The notes below the pieces were generated by a model, which was not told the DNA's origin, ran no database searches, and worked only from the letters and a program-made list of their open reading frames with translations. A program made the translations under genes and the position numbers. Positions 12,301 to 22,876 of a DNA stretch of 64,000 nucleotides are shown piece by piece; the stretch's first letter is position 1, and each line of letters begins with the position of its first letter. The stretch is from Stenocarpella maydis (Eukaryota; Ascomycota; Sordariomycetes; Diaporthales; Diaporthaceae): assembly GCA_002270565.1 (NCBI GenBank), contig NQMI01000028.1, positions 124,001 through 188,000 of the forward strand, read 5' to 3'.

Positions 12301-15054
12301 CACCCGCACGCACACCAGGGCCCCCCTCAGGAAAGGGACCGGAGTGCAGCGAGCGGTGGCCCCACTCCCAGGAAGCAGTGGACGAATCAAGCACCCCATC
12401 CACGAGGGGACCAACTTTCGCGCGTGGCCATTGTGGTTAGCCGATTGCTAAATATAGCAGCACCAGCGTGTAGTCCCAAGCTGGCTGTCGGAGCCGACCC
12501 ACGCAAGATGGCCTTTTTTTTTTTTTCTTGTTTTGTTTGGCTTACCGCACAGGTAGTCTGGTGGCCGGTGGTGGTCCTTCACCACTCCTGGACGGCCCAG
12601 GGGAGCACAGCACACACAGTATGCTGTGGACGACCGCCACGCAGCCACGCATTTCGCACTACTGCGCCCCCCCCCCAATGGGCTTCACTCTCTCCTGTCC
12701 ATGACGGCCAGCAAGCCCCCTTCGTCCGACCTCAGTAAGGTTGTGGATCAGAGGCACGGCGAACCTTGTGCCAGTCCAATTAGCGGCCCAGCTTCAGGAA
12801 CCCGAACGGCCAGCCAGCGAGTGCATGCAACTCCCACGACACTGCAGCATAGCACCGGAGGCTATCTAAGCTTTGCATGCGGGCTCATGTGTGCATTGAT
12901 TGATCACGCGGCTGGGGGGATTGGGCAAACCACAACGCAGGCCCGGCATCCCTCGGGTCGATGGCCATCTGCGGTCAGAATCCCCCTCCCCCCCAACCAC
13001 CTCCCGCCTCATGCTGTCGACGATTGCTTGCTTCCCTTCGGTTGGAGTTTCCAGGCTCCGAATGGGCGGCAGGGCAGACGGACAGACGACCGGGCATGCA
13101 GGCAGGCAGGCAGGCAGTCAAGGACGTTATCGCCTGGGTTTTGGAGCCGCCAGCCTGCCACGCCGCGTGCAGAGGGACGCGCATCGGTGAGACACAGAGG
13201 CCCACGAACTGACCGCTTTTCCTGTGGCCTATATTACGATCACCATTTCACAGCAGCCTTTGGTGTCCCGTAGGGGAGGAGAGAGGGTTGATCGATTGGG
13301 TACCAACCATGTAAACCGGTGTGAGTTGCGTGACGCTTGGGGTTGTTGTTGAAGTAGCACGCCGCCTGTTCCTGACGTTGTTCGGGTGACACCCCGTGAG
13401 GCACAGCAGGTCCTCTCTCGCTGTCACCTCGCGCACATGAACTCGTGCGGCAATGAACAGGCGAAGCTGAAAGATGGCCCGCCTGTCAGTCCATGTGGGC
13501 ATTCTTTGCGAAAGTTCCCGTGCGGCAACGCGGCAGGTTCACGCCGATCAACCCCCTCCTCCCCTCCACCCGATCCCGCCCAAAGCGGACAGCTGCTTCC
13601 AATATCTCTGTGTGAGCAAGCGCCGCCCCGGTAGGCGCAGCGCGTGCACGATAGGAATTCTCCGACGTGGGCTGCCGCTCCCGGCGTACATGATTGATGC
13701 TCTCGACTCAGGGACACCCGCGTGCCACGGAAGCCGCCGCCGCCTGCATCTCGATTCTGCTTTCCCTTTTTTGGGTATTGTCCTGAGGGGACATGTAGTC
13801 GAGGGCCATGTCACTGCTCCCAGCACTATGGTGTGTATCGATCTAGTCTACTACTCCAAGATAACCCTTGTCAGACCGTTGAACGTGGCCGGGCTGCTCT
13901 GCGGTGGGTCCGGGGCGGATGGGGACTGAGACATGGCGATGCATGCCTATTGCCGTCCCCTGGGCTTCTGCTCCTTCTCACCGAGGAGGCTCATGGCGAC
14001 TCACTCAGCCTCGTCGCGGCGTGGCCACCAGATGCTTTCCTTGCTGCTCGAACGGCTGGCCGGCTCACACGGCGTGGCAGCGAGACACCCATCCACCCAT
14101 CCATCAATGTCCAATATCGGGGTCCCCTCGGCTGGGCTCAGCCCTGCGAGGCTACCAAGCTAATAAGGCCAAGCTGACAAGCACATTTTCCTGCCCTCCC
14201 TCCCTCCCCCTCCCTTCTTGCTTCGTGTCTTGTGTATTCCTCATCCATCCTGCGCCTGTCTATGCATGGTCGCATTTGCCCCTTTCCGCTCACCTTTCCC
14301 ACATCGGGGCATCGCGGGAACGTAGCCACGGCGCGGCTGAGCTGACCGTGTCATCCGGGAAGCCCACCCACGTTCTTGACTGGCGTGCGCGGGTTCGACA
14401 GCCGGAAGGGGGGGCGGAATAAAGTCACCCAACCCATCACCGGTGTGTGTATATCGGAGGGCTCACATGTGTGGTGTGTATGTGTCTCCCGTCATTGCGG
14501 CGTACTTTTGATGCCGTCACTTTTCTTTTTTGCCCTTTTTTTTTTTTTTTTTACCCCCCGGTTCGTCCGAGGCGCTCCCCTCCCCCCTCCCCCTGCCGGC
14601 TTCTTTTCTCCTTTTTATGCTTCTTCCTTGCCGTCCTATCGGGTCCTGCCTCCCGCCCGCTCCTCACTGTATAATAGAGAGTATGCTCTGTTAATATTGG
14701 TCAACTTTTTCTTTTGGGAGGGCGCCGCCTATCCTGCCCGCCCGCCCGCCTGGGGCGGGACGGGGGTCCGTGGCCGAATCTCTGCTTGCCCCTGTCACAC
14801 AGCTCGTGTACACATTGCTCTGCTGCTTCTCTCGTCTATATTTGGCAGCGAGCGAGGCCGCTTCCCACCCGCCCGTCCGGATTAGTGTGGGTTTCGAGAG
14901 ATCGTCAGGCACGCAACCCTGGCACTGGGGCGGCCTGCATGTCAGACGGACAAGTTACCATCAGGAAATGGGCGCTGCTTATTCGCCCGCCGGGACTGGG
15001 AGGAGGGGCTGTGTGGCCGTGTTCGTTGGGCCAGCTGGCTTGTGTTGTCTCCCT

Positions 15055-15090
<36 letters not shown>

Positions 15091-15097
15091 TGTGTGT
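15055..15097. repeat. Compound (TC)n(TG)n microsatellite
   Basis: TC repeats at 15055-15072 pass directly into TG repeats at 15073-15097, followed by TTTTGTTTG. Seen directly. Confidence 0.95.
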
Positions 15098-15141
15098 TTT
15101 GTTTGTTTTCGTCATGTTCCTCTCACCGCTTCTGCTCCTCG

Positions 15142-15162
15142 CCCCCCCCCCCCCCCGGGGGG
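15142..15162. repeat. C15-G6 homopolymer junction
   Basis: Fifteen C residues at 15142-15156 are followed at once by six G residues at 15157-15162. The run can self-pair and is prone to length errors in sequencing. Confidence 0.9.
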
Positions 15163-16071
15163 TCATCATCTCGAAGAAGCCTGAACCTGGACGGGTTCTT
15201 GGGGCCGGCCATCGATTCTCGGGCAAGAGGCCGGGAGGTGTTCAGCTCACGTGTCATGCCAAGCAATGTTTTAACGCCGCCTGCGGGCCGGTTGAGCTTG
15301 CGTGTGTTCCTCTTGATTGGGAGTATGTTGATGTGTGGTCAGCCATCGAGGGTGTCTGTCAGACTGCTCACGTGTTTGTGGCTCGGGGGCTACGTGGAGC
15401 GCGCTCGTGAGGCCTGGCGGAGACACTGCACCATGGTTGTAATGCCACAGGAATCTGATCCATGGCGATATGTGTAGGTGGTGAGTGGTTGTAGGCTCGG
15501 CAGAAGGTTACATTCCTCCGACGAGAGCGAGTGAGCCCACGTGTTTTTCTGTTTTGGCTCTTTTTTCCCCTCTTAGTCGAATTCGGGCTGACGGCATGAA
15601 ACTTGAGACTATAGTTCGTCTCCATATGCCTATGGCGGCAACCAAGATTCCACATGCTGTAACAGTGGGCTGGTCTTAAGAGGAGCGAGCCTCAGCCACA
15701 CATGCCTGCCCATGGCACCACAGGCAACTGCTGTCAACCTCGCCTGACCTCAACCCCCGTCGGCCCCTCCAATCCTCGGGCACCGGCAAGTCATATCAGC
15801 AGGTGCTTCCGTGATTGATGTCCCGAGTGGTGGTATGAGTGATGCTTACCTCTGGATGCTACGTCGCGTCAAGAGTCTCCAGGGGAAGGAGGGGGGGGGA
15901 GGGCATCCCGACGAGGAATCCTCCGGCTTGCGACAGGCAGGCCCGTGGCGAGCGAGCCTCGCCGTTGGGTGGGCACAAGAGAGGGATGCATCGTGAAAGT
16001 GGAGTGGGAAGCAGCCACAAAGCCACCCCGCGCTACACTGGCGGGCCCGACGTTGTTCACCACGAGCAATC

Positions 16072-16125
16072 AAGACTTGGGACGAGGACGAGCGTGGCAA
16101 GACTTGGGACGAGGACGAGCGTGGC
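16072..16125. repeat. Perfect 27-bp tandem duplication
   Basis: Two identical 27-bp units, 16072-16098 and 16099-16125, each starting AAGACTTGGGACGAGG and ending GCGTGGC. There is no difference between the copies, so the duplication is recent or is an assembly artefact. Confidence 0.95.
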
Positions 16126-17036
16126 CTGGGCCCCCGGTTCGGGGTGGCATGCCCGCTGCCTTGGGATTTGTTTCAGGGCTACCTCCTTCGTCTCTTGGTT
16201 TCACCTGATGCCGGACGGGGCCGGGTTTGATCGGGGATAGTGCCGGAGGCCACAACCAAAGAATGCTGCTTCCCTCTGACCATGGTGATATGTCAAACGG
16301 TTCCCAAAACGCGAGTGCCCCGATAACTCCTGAAAGAGCAGTAAGTGACGGGGAGAATATTGCACGACATGGACAGCCATCGCTTTGTCCAAGGCCAGCA
16401 TCATGTAGAGAGCCAATATCAGGCAAGACGTCGCATTCTGCATCATAATTATTACTCAATTCTCACCTCAAGACTAAAACGTCGCTCGCTAGCCAAAAAT
16501 ACCAATACATCGCTACCCGCCAACACCCGCTGACCCGGTGTATGCTTGCTTTGGGTTCTTGGTCGCTACCGCCTATCCTTCGCCTTCATGAACACTGGGA
16601 TATCATATCTGGTACCAAAAAAAGGGATAGAAAGCCACGCATAACGGCATCCCATGTCTTCCCATCCGAAAGGAGATTCCCCCCTCTCCATGCCGACCCG
16701 CTGACCAATTCACCAACCCATTTCCCTTGAACCTCTCCTTTCGTAGAGATCGGTCCGTATACGACCACCGCCCATCCTTCTAGCCTGCGTAAATGCAAAG
16801 AAACAGAGGATGAATGTAGAGTGTATCTCACGGCGGAGCTAGCTGTCTCAGAACAGCCTCGACCTTTCGATGAAGGGACCGCTGGGGTACCAGCGCATTG
16901 CCATGCATAACATCTTGTAAACACCTCGCCATGCGGACCCTTACACCATTGGATAAAATACAACAAGTCAAAAACATGCAGAAGGAAGAGTACAAGACAC
17001 GCCTGCCGCGGGAGTGCCGATTTACCACACCTGGCA

Positions 17037-20000
17037 TTATGGTAGTAGAGGCTCCCCGAGGCCGATATTGACCTCCTGGGCCACAAGGCCGAAGATCCAG
17101 TTTGCCTCCATCGCGCTGCTGCACTGGAAGCACCACTTGGTGACCTTGCCGGACAGGCCACCTGTCTTTGGCGCGAGGCCGATATTGTTGTCTTCATCGC
17201 GCACCTCCTCCCACACGTTGAGGATAATGCCCCGGGCTCCTAGTCGACTGAAGCACTTTGAACCCAGAACGACGTCCAGCACGACCAAAGGCTTCTTGTC
17301 GTCTTTCTCCGGGGAAGATGATCCGAAACCAAACGATTTCTTAGGAATTTTGGTCACGATCACACGCTTCTCCATGCCGTGCCTGATTCTTAACTCCTGT
17401 CTCATACCCGGAGGCGGCCTTGTGATCTGCAAGTTGCAGTTGCCATGATCTTCCCATTTTGACGACGTGACGAGTAGGTGGCAACGGATCCTGAGGTTGT
17501 CGCTGCCGAGGACTTGAGTGCGGCCGCTTGCTCCTGCCAGCGACACTGACGGCGATCGTAGCGTTGTCATGCCGTCAGCCGAGGAGGAGCTGCTCGTGTA
17601 CAGCGAGCCCGCTCCACCTGTCGCGGAGTTGGGGCGGCTGTAACGGTCGACGGATGATTTATTAATGTTGAAGGAGAGATTGCCTGTGCCCGTCAGACGC
17701 TTGAGCAGGGACGGTGCCGAGACGCTGGAAGATGTGCCCTGGGATTGAGACAAGGACTGAGACGGAGCGCGAGTCGAAGCACGGTAGCTGTTCTTCCTAC
17801 CGAACAAGCCACGGCGGTTGCTACCGCTTGACTGCGACTCCGGACCTTGCTGGGCTGCCTGGGGTTGCCCAAAGGCACGGAACCGGGATTCTTCTTCCAA
17901 AGCCCTGTATTTAGCATTGTTGAGGCGGGCTTTGTGAACAGCCATGTAAAGTTCCGTTCCGTCGTTGGCAGAAAGCGCACGGAACCGGAAGATCTTGCCA
18001 TCAATCTTTGAGAGCTTGCAGTATGGCCGGACCGGTGAGCGGACTTCAAGATCGAGGATAGTACTCTGACGGATCATCACGATTGGCGTGAGTTCGAGAG
18101 CAATCAAGGGCTGCGTGCGAGCAGGATCGGAGTTGTTTAGTTCGGATGAGCCGGACGAGTTCAGAGCCCCTGGGCCGGAAACAGAGTGCACAGCAAGTGG
18201 GTAGGCCTCAATCAAGCCCGGGGTGATGTGGATGGAGCACGGCTCATCCAAGGCTTCTGTCCATTGGCCCTTCTTGTTGGACCAGTACGAGATGGTCGCG
18301 ATGCTCTTAACAATGTACTCGGGGTCCTTGGCACCTCCTGGGCCAAGTCGCCCGTATAGACCAACCTGAGAGGCCGACTGCGAGGGGGCAATGCTATTGT
18401 CAGACACGACGGTCTCGGTGCCTGTAATCTCCGATTCTTGCTTGATACTGATAGCTGGCTGGGGGTCTGGAACATCGGCTTCATCAAGTTCGTCGCTAGA
18501 GGATTCGGCTTCCGAAGCCGAGTCGCTTTCAGTCTCCGAGGAGTCAGATGAGACGTCAGATGGGCGGTATTCGTGTTTAAGAGGCGATGAGCCACGGCGC
18601 CTAATTCTCGAGGCAGGAGGATTGAGTTCCACTGGCGGGCTAAGGGATGGAGACTTCTCGGAAGAGAAAGTGCGGTGAATTGGAGGTGGAGGAGCGCCGT
18701 CTTCACGGAACGGCTTGTTGTTGGGGGGCGACTTGGTCAGTCTACCGGGCTCGGGTCGCATATCTTCACGCAGCGGTGTCGTTGGTAGAGAATGCGGCCG
18801 GGCGGTCGCTTGAACAGAATCCCGAGTCGGTGTCCGCTCTGGGGACGTGTTGTCCAGAGGATTTAACGCCACTGATGTCGGTGTGGTCGGAGTAGTAGGG
18901 GAGCTCGCGTGGCGTGCGTGATAGCGGCTGGGTGTTTTGGCCTTTGGCCGCTCCTCGGCCTCGTTGGAGACTTGTGACGCGGTCGAGCGAGGTTCATGAG
19001 ACTTGCGACGCCTGGCCGGCTCTTTGCCTGTTCGCTCGCCCCACGGAACAGAGACATCTGATTTGGCTGCCTGGATAGGGGTGATGTCCTCGATAAGTGA
19101 CGATGTTGTGGCCGGCGGTAACGGGTTAGAGCCGAAAATTTCCAACCAATCCATAACTTGGTCCTCCAGGTTGGTGGACAGCGTGAACACTTCGTACCAC
19201 TCTTTGCCATTGTGTCTGCCACGGACCATGACAACCAATGCGCCAGGCTCCTCGCCCCGGCGCGCTGATATTGCGGTCTTCGGGATAGGGGGAAACATGA
19301 GGCAGCATCGCGCGTGGCCGATGTCCCGTATAAGGATATCGCCACGGTCAAGCGGGTCCTTTGGCTTGTCTCGATATATCAACTCAACCCGGCACTCGAT
19401 TCTCTGTCCGCGAGAATGAGTGAGGTCCAATGAGAAGTAGTCCTTGGCATTGACCTGCCTGCTTGGGTCAATGAGGATATGGTCCATTACGTTGAGCGTT
19501 CGCAGGTCACAGCATCGGCTCGTGTCAGTATTGTTTGCATCTTCGTCCGTCTTGCGAGCAACCTCTTCACGATGGCGCCTCCGTGCCTTTTCCTGAAGGG
19601 CAGAGAAGTCGTCGATCACCGCCGGGAGATCTGGACATTGAATTCTGAAAGCCTCCGCGCTCTATTCAATTGTCAGTCTGCGTCACAATCCCGAATGCCA
19701 TTGCACGGATTCGTTACCTTGAGGAGCTTCAGGAGGCCCTTGATTCGTGTCACTGGTCTGGTCAGGAGATGTTGGAGATCGACAGGTTGTCCTTTGGTAT
19801 CCACGACGTCTCCATCCTCATTGCGAGGCATGGCATTGACTAACGAGTCTTCATCCTCGGCTCTGCCCGGAGCAGGGGCAAGATTCACAACGATTCCCTC
19901 AAAACCCAGACGCCAGACATCCAAATATTTATCGTATATAGGGTAAGCGGTCAGGAGCCAGTTGAGGATTTTGTTGACATCGTGCAGAGGTGCCCACTTG

Positions 20001-22876
20001 TGCAGGTTCCTAAGCTTCTCCAGCGCGATCCCCATGTCGACCACTGTCTTCTCCATAGAGTCCGACTGACCACCTGCTGAAGATCCGAACAGGTCATTAG
20101 CGTAGTCATGTTTTCCATGGACTACTTGATTCAGGAGGACCGGAATAGCCCCGTCGACAAGTGTTCTGAGCTCCCGTTGATAGAAGTCTTCGTCGACGGC
20201 GAATTCTCTCAAGACGTCGTCTACGGTACCCTTTCCCAACCTACTTGTGCGCCTCCGCAGGCTGCTTGTAGATCTGATACTTCGGGCCCGGATAGGGACA
20301 TCATCATTATCCGGTAGAGATAGGACCGAGACGAGATCAGAGTGCTTCGTGAGGCGGCGTTTCAAGCCCGAGCCCTTGCTTCTGCGTGACGCCGCGGTGG
20401 ACCTAGTAAGCCCTGTCGTCTGCGTGATGGTAGTTTCCGACAGCATCGACGTAGTCTCGGACCCGACTGTGCTCGCTGACTCTTCTGAGGCGATAGTTGA
20501 GAGCTCGTGCAATCCACTTGTGGGTGGCGGTTTCCGAAGAGGAAGGGCTGGTGTCATATACGGACCCTCTGTGTTGCTGATTACATCTGTGGAAACATAT
20601 GATGATGAATCTGGCGACAAGGAACGCCTGCAATTCTCCCCAGGATGATGGCGATCATCACGTACTGTGCGCTCGTCATAATCGTCAACGTCATCCATAT
20701 AGCTGAGGTCTGATTCGGGTCCCATGTCCTGATAGCTGGAGTAAGCCTTTGTGGGGAGTTTGTGCCCACTGGACTCTCCCCTAAAAAGATTGCCGAGGGT
20801 CTCGCGGAGAGGCCTCTTGACCGGGCTTTGCTTCAACGGAGAAGAGCCACTCCTAGTAGCCTTGCTCCTCTTCAGCCCTGCCGATGGACTAAGGACTGGT
20901 TCTGCCGGCTTCTCCGGCGCCGCTGCTTGGCTATCGTGGTTGGCTCTGCTAGAATCCTCCGGAACTGGCTGTTCTGTCGGGGTTGCGCCAGTTTCTTTCT
21001 TTGGGGTCATCTCCGCTGACACTCGTCTCTGTACGGGCTTCTCGACGGGCTTCACAGCGGGGTTCTCGACGGCCGCAGGCTGGGGGGCAGATTGGTCAAC
21101 GAAGGGGTCAACCGTTCCATTAAGCCAGCTTTCGATGCTCGGTGGCTGGTTTGTGACTGGCTTAGGCGGGTCAACCCTCTCGTGTACAATCTCCTTGGCT
21201 CCTGTCACAATCTTCTTGAAGGCCTTGGGCACAGCCTTGAAGCTCGAGGTCCTCTGCGCCTTTGGTCGCTTAATATGGTGGTGATCTGCCCCCACCGGCA
21301 GGTCAAGCTCGCTGAAAGCTGAATAGCCGAATGGTACTTCTGCGAGAGACTTTGCAGGGGCACTGGATGGCCTGTCGGACTCGTCTTCCGATGTTGAGTC
21401 GTCACTTGTCCAGGAGCGGTCGTCCTCAGACAAGCTTCCAGTCTGTGTGGTGGCTGTTTCGTGCGTAGTCAGGGCTGGGCCAGAAGCACTGCGCATCCTC
21501 CTTGGTGGTGGGCGGCGGGGTTTTGACTTCCTCGTAGGAGTAGTCTCGACATCTGTTTCCGGCTCCTCGATGACTTCGATCCTGTCAGGTGGCGTTCGAT
21601 CCCGTCTTATGCTGGGAATCCTAGTCCTCTTCTCCCTTGATGATGGCCTTGATGAACTCAAGTGGGCAGGCGCGTCATCGGATTGCATGGGCCGTACTCT
21701 GATCCCATCATCTGGTACTGGCGGCGCGGTCTTCATGGGTCTCACTCGTATACCATTGTCGCCAGTAGCTCGGGGGCTGGCCGTCCGCATTGGCTTGATC
21801 CTGATCCCATCATCGTCTGTTCTACTACTCCGGGTCTTTGCGGTACTTGATACCCCGCTGGCAGCTTCCTCGACTGTGATGGTCTCTCCACATCTCGTGC
21901 TGTACTTCAGCGTCGGCTTCGAGGTTTTGGGGATCTCAACCTCGGGAATCTCGGGAGGTTCCGGGGAAGCCGGGAGCTCAACTTTGCTTGCCCAGTCCTT
22001 GATTTTGTTCTGAATCTTTGGCGGTACGGCCGTCCTCTGCAGGAAGTCCTTCGGGATCGGGCTCGGGCCCAGACCCACCGGTGCGCCTGGTTTCGTGCCA
22101 GCTGCAGCCTCCTTGGAAATGTTATTACCGCCATTCCTCTTCATCCAGTGCTCGTCGCTGACTATTCTCTTTTTCGGGGGGCCTTTGATGCGCGGGTCCT
22201 CCGGTACCGCCTCCTTTGGCCTCGGCTTCTCCTTCGGCTCTGCGATAGTCTCTTTCCTGTTCTCGACCTTCCCGGGAGGAGACGCCTTGGGTGAGGTTGC
22301 AGATTTTCGCCTGGGCTTTTGTCGAGATTTGATGCGCACGCGGTCCTCCTCGGTGACGCTCTCGGCTTCCACGTGCACAGCGACCTCAGTTGGCTCGCTG
22401 GCAGCTTCTTCGGGGTTTCCTTGGGTCATGGCGGCAGCATTGGCCTTCTGCCAGGCCTTGACGCGCGCCTGAACCTTACCAGGCTGTTGTACACGGCGGA
22501 CGGCATCCTGGCGCATCTGCTGGTGCAACTCGGCCCTCACGGCGGCGGCGTCGAGGCTCTTGCGCTTCGCAGCGGCGACACGGGCGGCAGAGGGTCGCCC
22601 AAGGAGGAAGTCCCCGAGCAGAGTTGGCTCGACAGGCTTCTTGGCGGAGGCTTTCCGGACTCCCCCATTAGCAGCCCCGGCACCGGTCGCGGCAGGAGCA
22701 CTCTTGGGGGTCTGGGAGGCCGAGTTTCTGCGGTTGGGAGGCGTGGCGACACCATTATTTCCAGATCGTTTTTGGCCCGGGGGTGGGTTCCTTGCGACAG
22801 AGGCGCGGCGCGGACTGGTGGGCTGTTTGTCCTTGTCTCTGCTGCCCTCGTCGGCTGACGGTTTCGTAGGGGCCAT
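17037..22876 (-). CDS. Large RhoGEF-type (DH plus PH-like) protein
   Basis: Two exons, 19718-22876 and 17037-19661, joined by a 56-bp GT-AG intron in phase 0, give 1,927 residues. Splicing restores a continuous helix, LLKLLK followed by SAEAFRIQCPDLPAVIDD. Residues 1-880 are disordered and rich in Pro, Ser, Lys and Arg. Residues about 882-1085 look like a Dbl-homology domain (VDDVLREFAVDEDFYQRELR, VVDMGIALEKL, WLLTAYPIYDKYLDVW), the catalytic part of guanine nucleotide exchange factors for Rho-type GTPases. A PH-like region follows at about 1100-1215 (MDHILIDPSRQVNAKDYFSL, EWYEVFTLSTNLEDQVMDWL). Two more strand-rich segments occur further on (ISYWSNKKGQW to AVHKARLNNAKYRAL, and LRIRCHLLVTSSKWED to the C-terminus) and may also be PH-like. 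The expected role is polarity, septation or cell-wall signalling at the cell cortex. I cannot assign a named orthologue such as Bud3. The start is the first ATG of the long exon. Confidence 0.8.

Larger units (their letters stand above)
3366..17036. other. Gene-poor stretch of about 13.7 kb
   Basis: No frame on either strand shows a recognisable domain, a convincing splice chain or protein-like composition. The longest open frames (for example 4798-5418, 9677-10216, 12626-13273 and 14770-15477) have the Arg/Pro/Ser/Cys bias expected of random reading of GC-rich DNA and overlap frames on the other strand. The stretch has many simple repeats: CA at 4771-4786, GCAG tetramers near 13098-13117, a 17-base T run at 14536-14552, CT/GT at 15055-15097, a C/G run at 15142-15162 and a 27-bp duplication at 16072-16125. 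The left end must contain the promoter of the regulator starting at 3365, and the right end the 3' untranslated region of the RhoGEF gene. Non-coding transcripts are possible but cannot be read from sequence. Confidence 0.6.

Noticed and set aside
12626..13273. Plus-strand frame of 215 residues
   Set aside because: No recognisable motif; it crosses short repeats, including GCAG tetramers.
14770..15477. Plus-strand frame of 235 residues
   Set aside because: It runs through the CT/GT microsatellite and the poly-C/G run, so it is not a credible protein.
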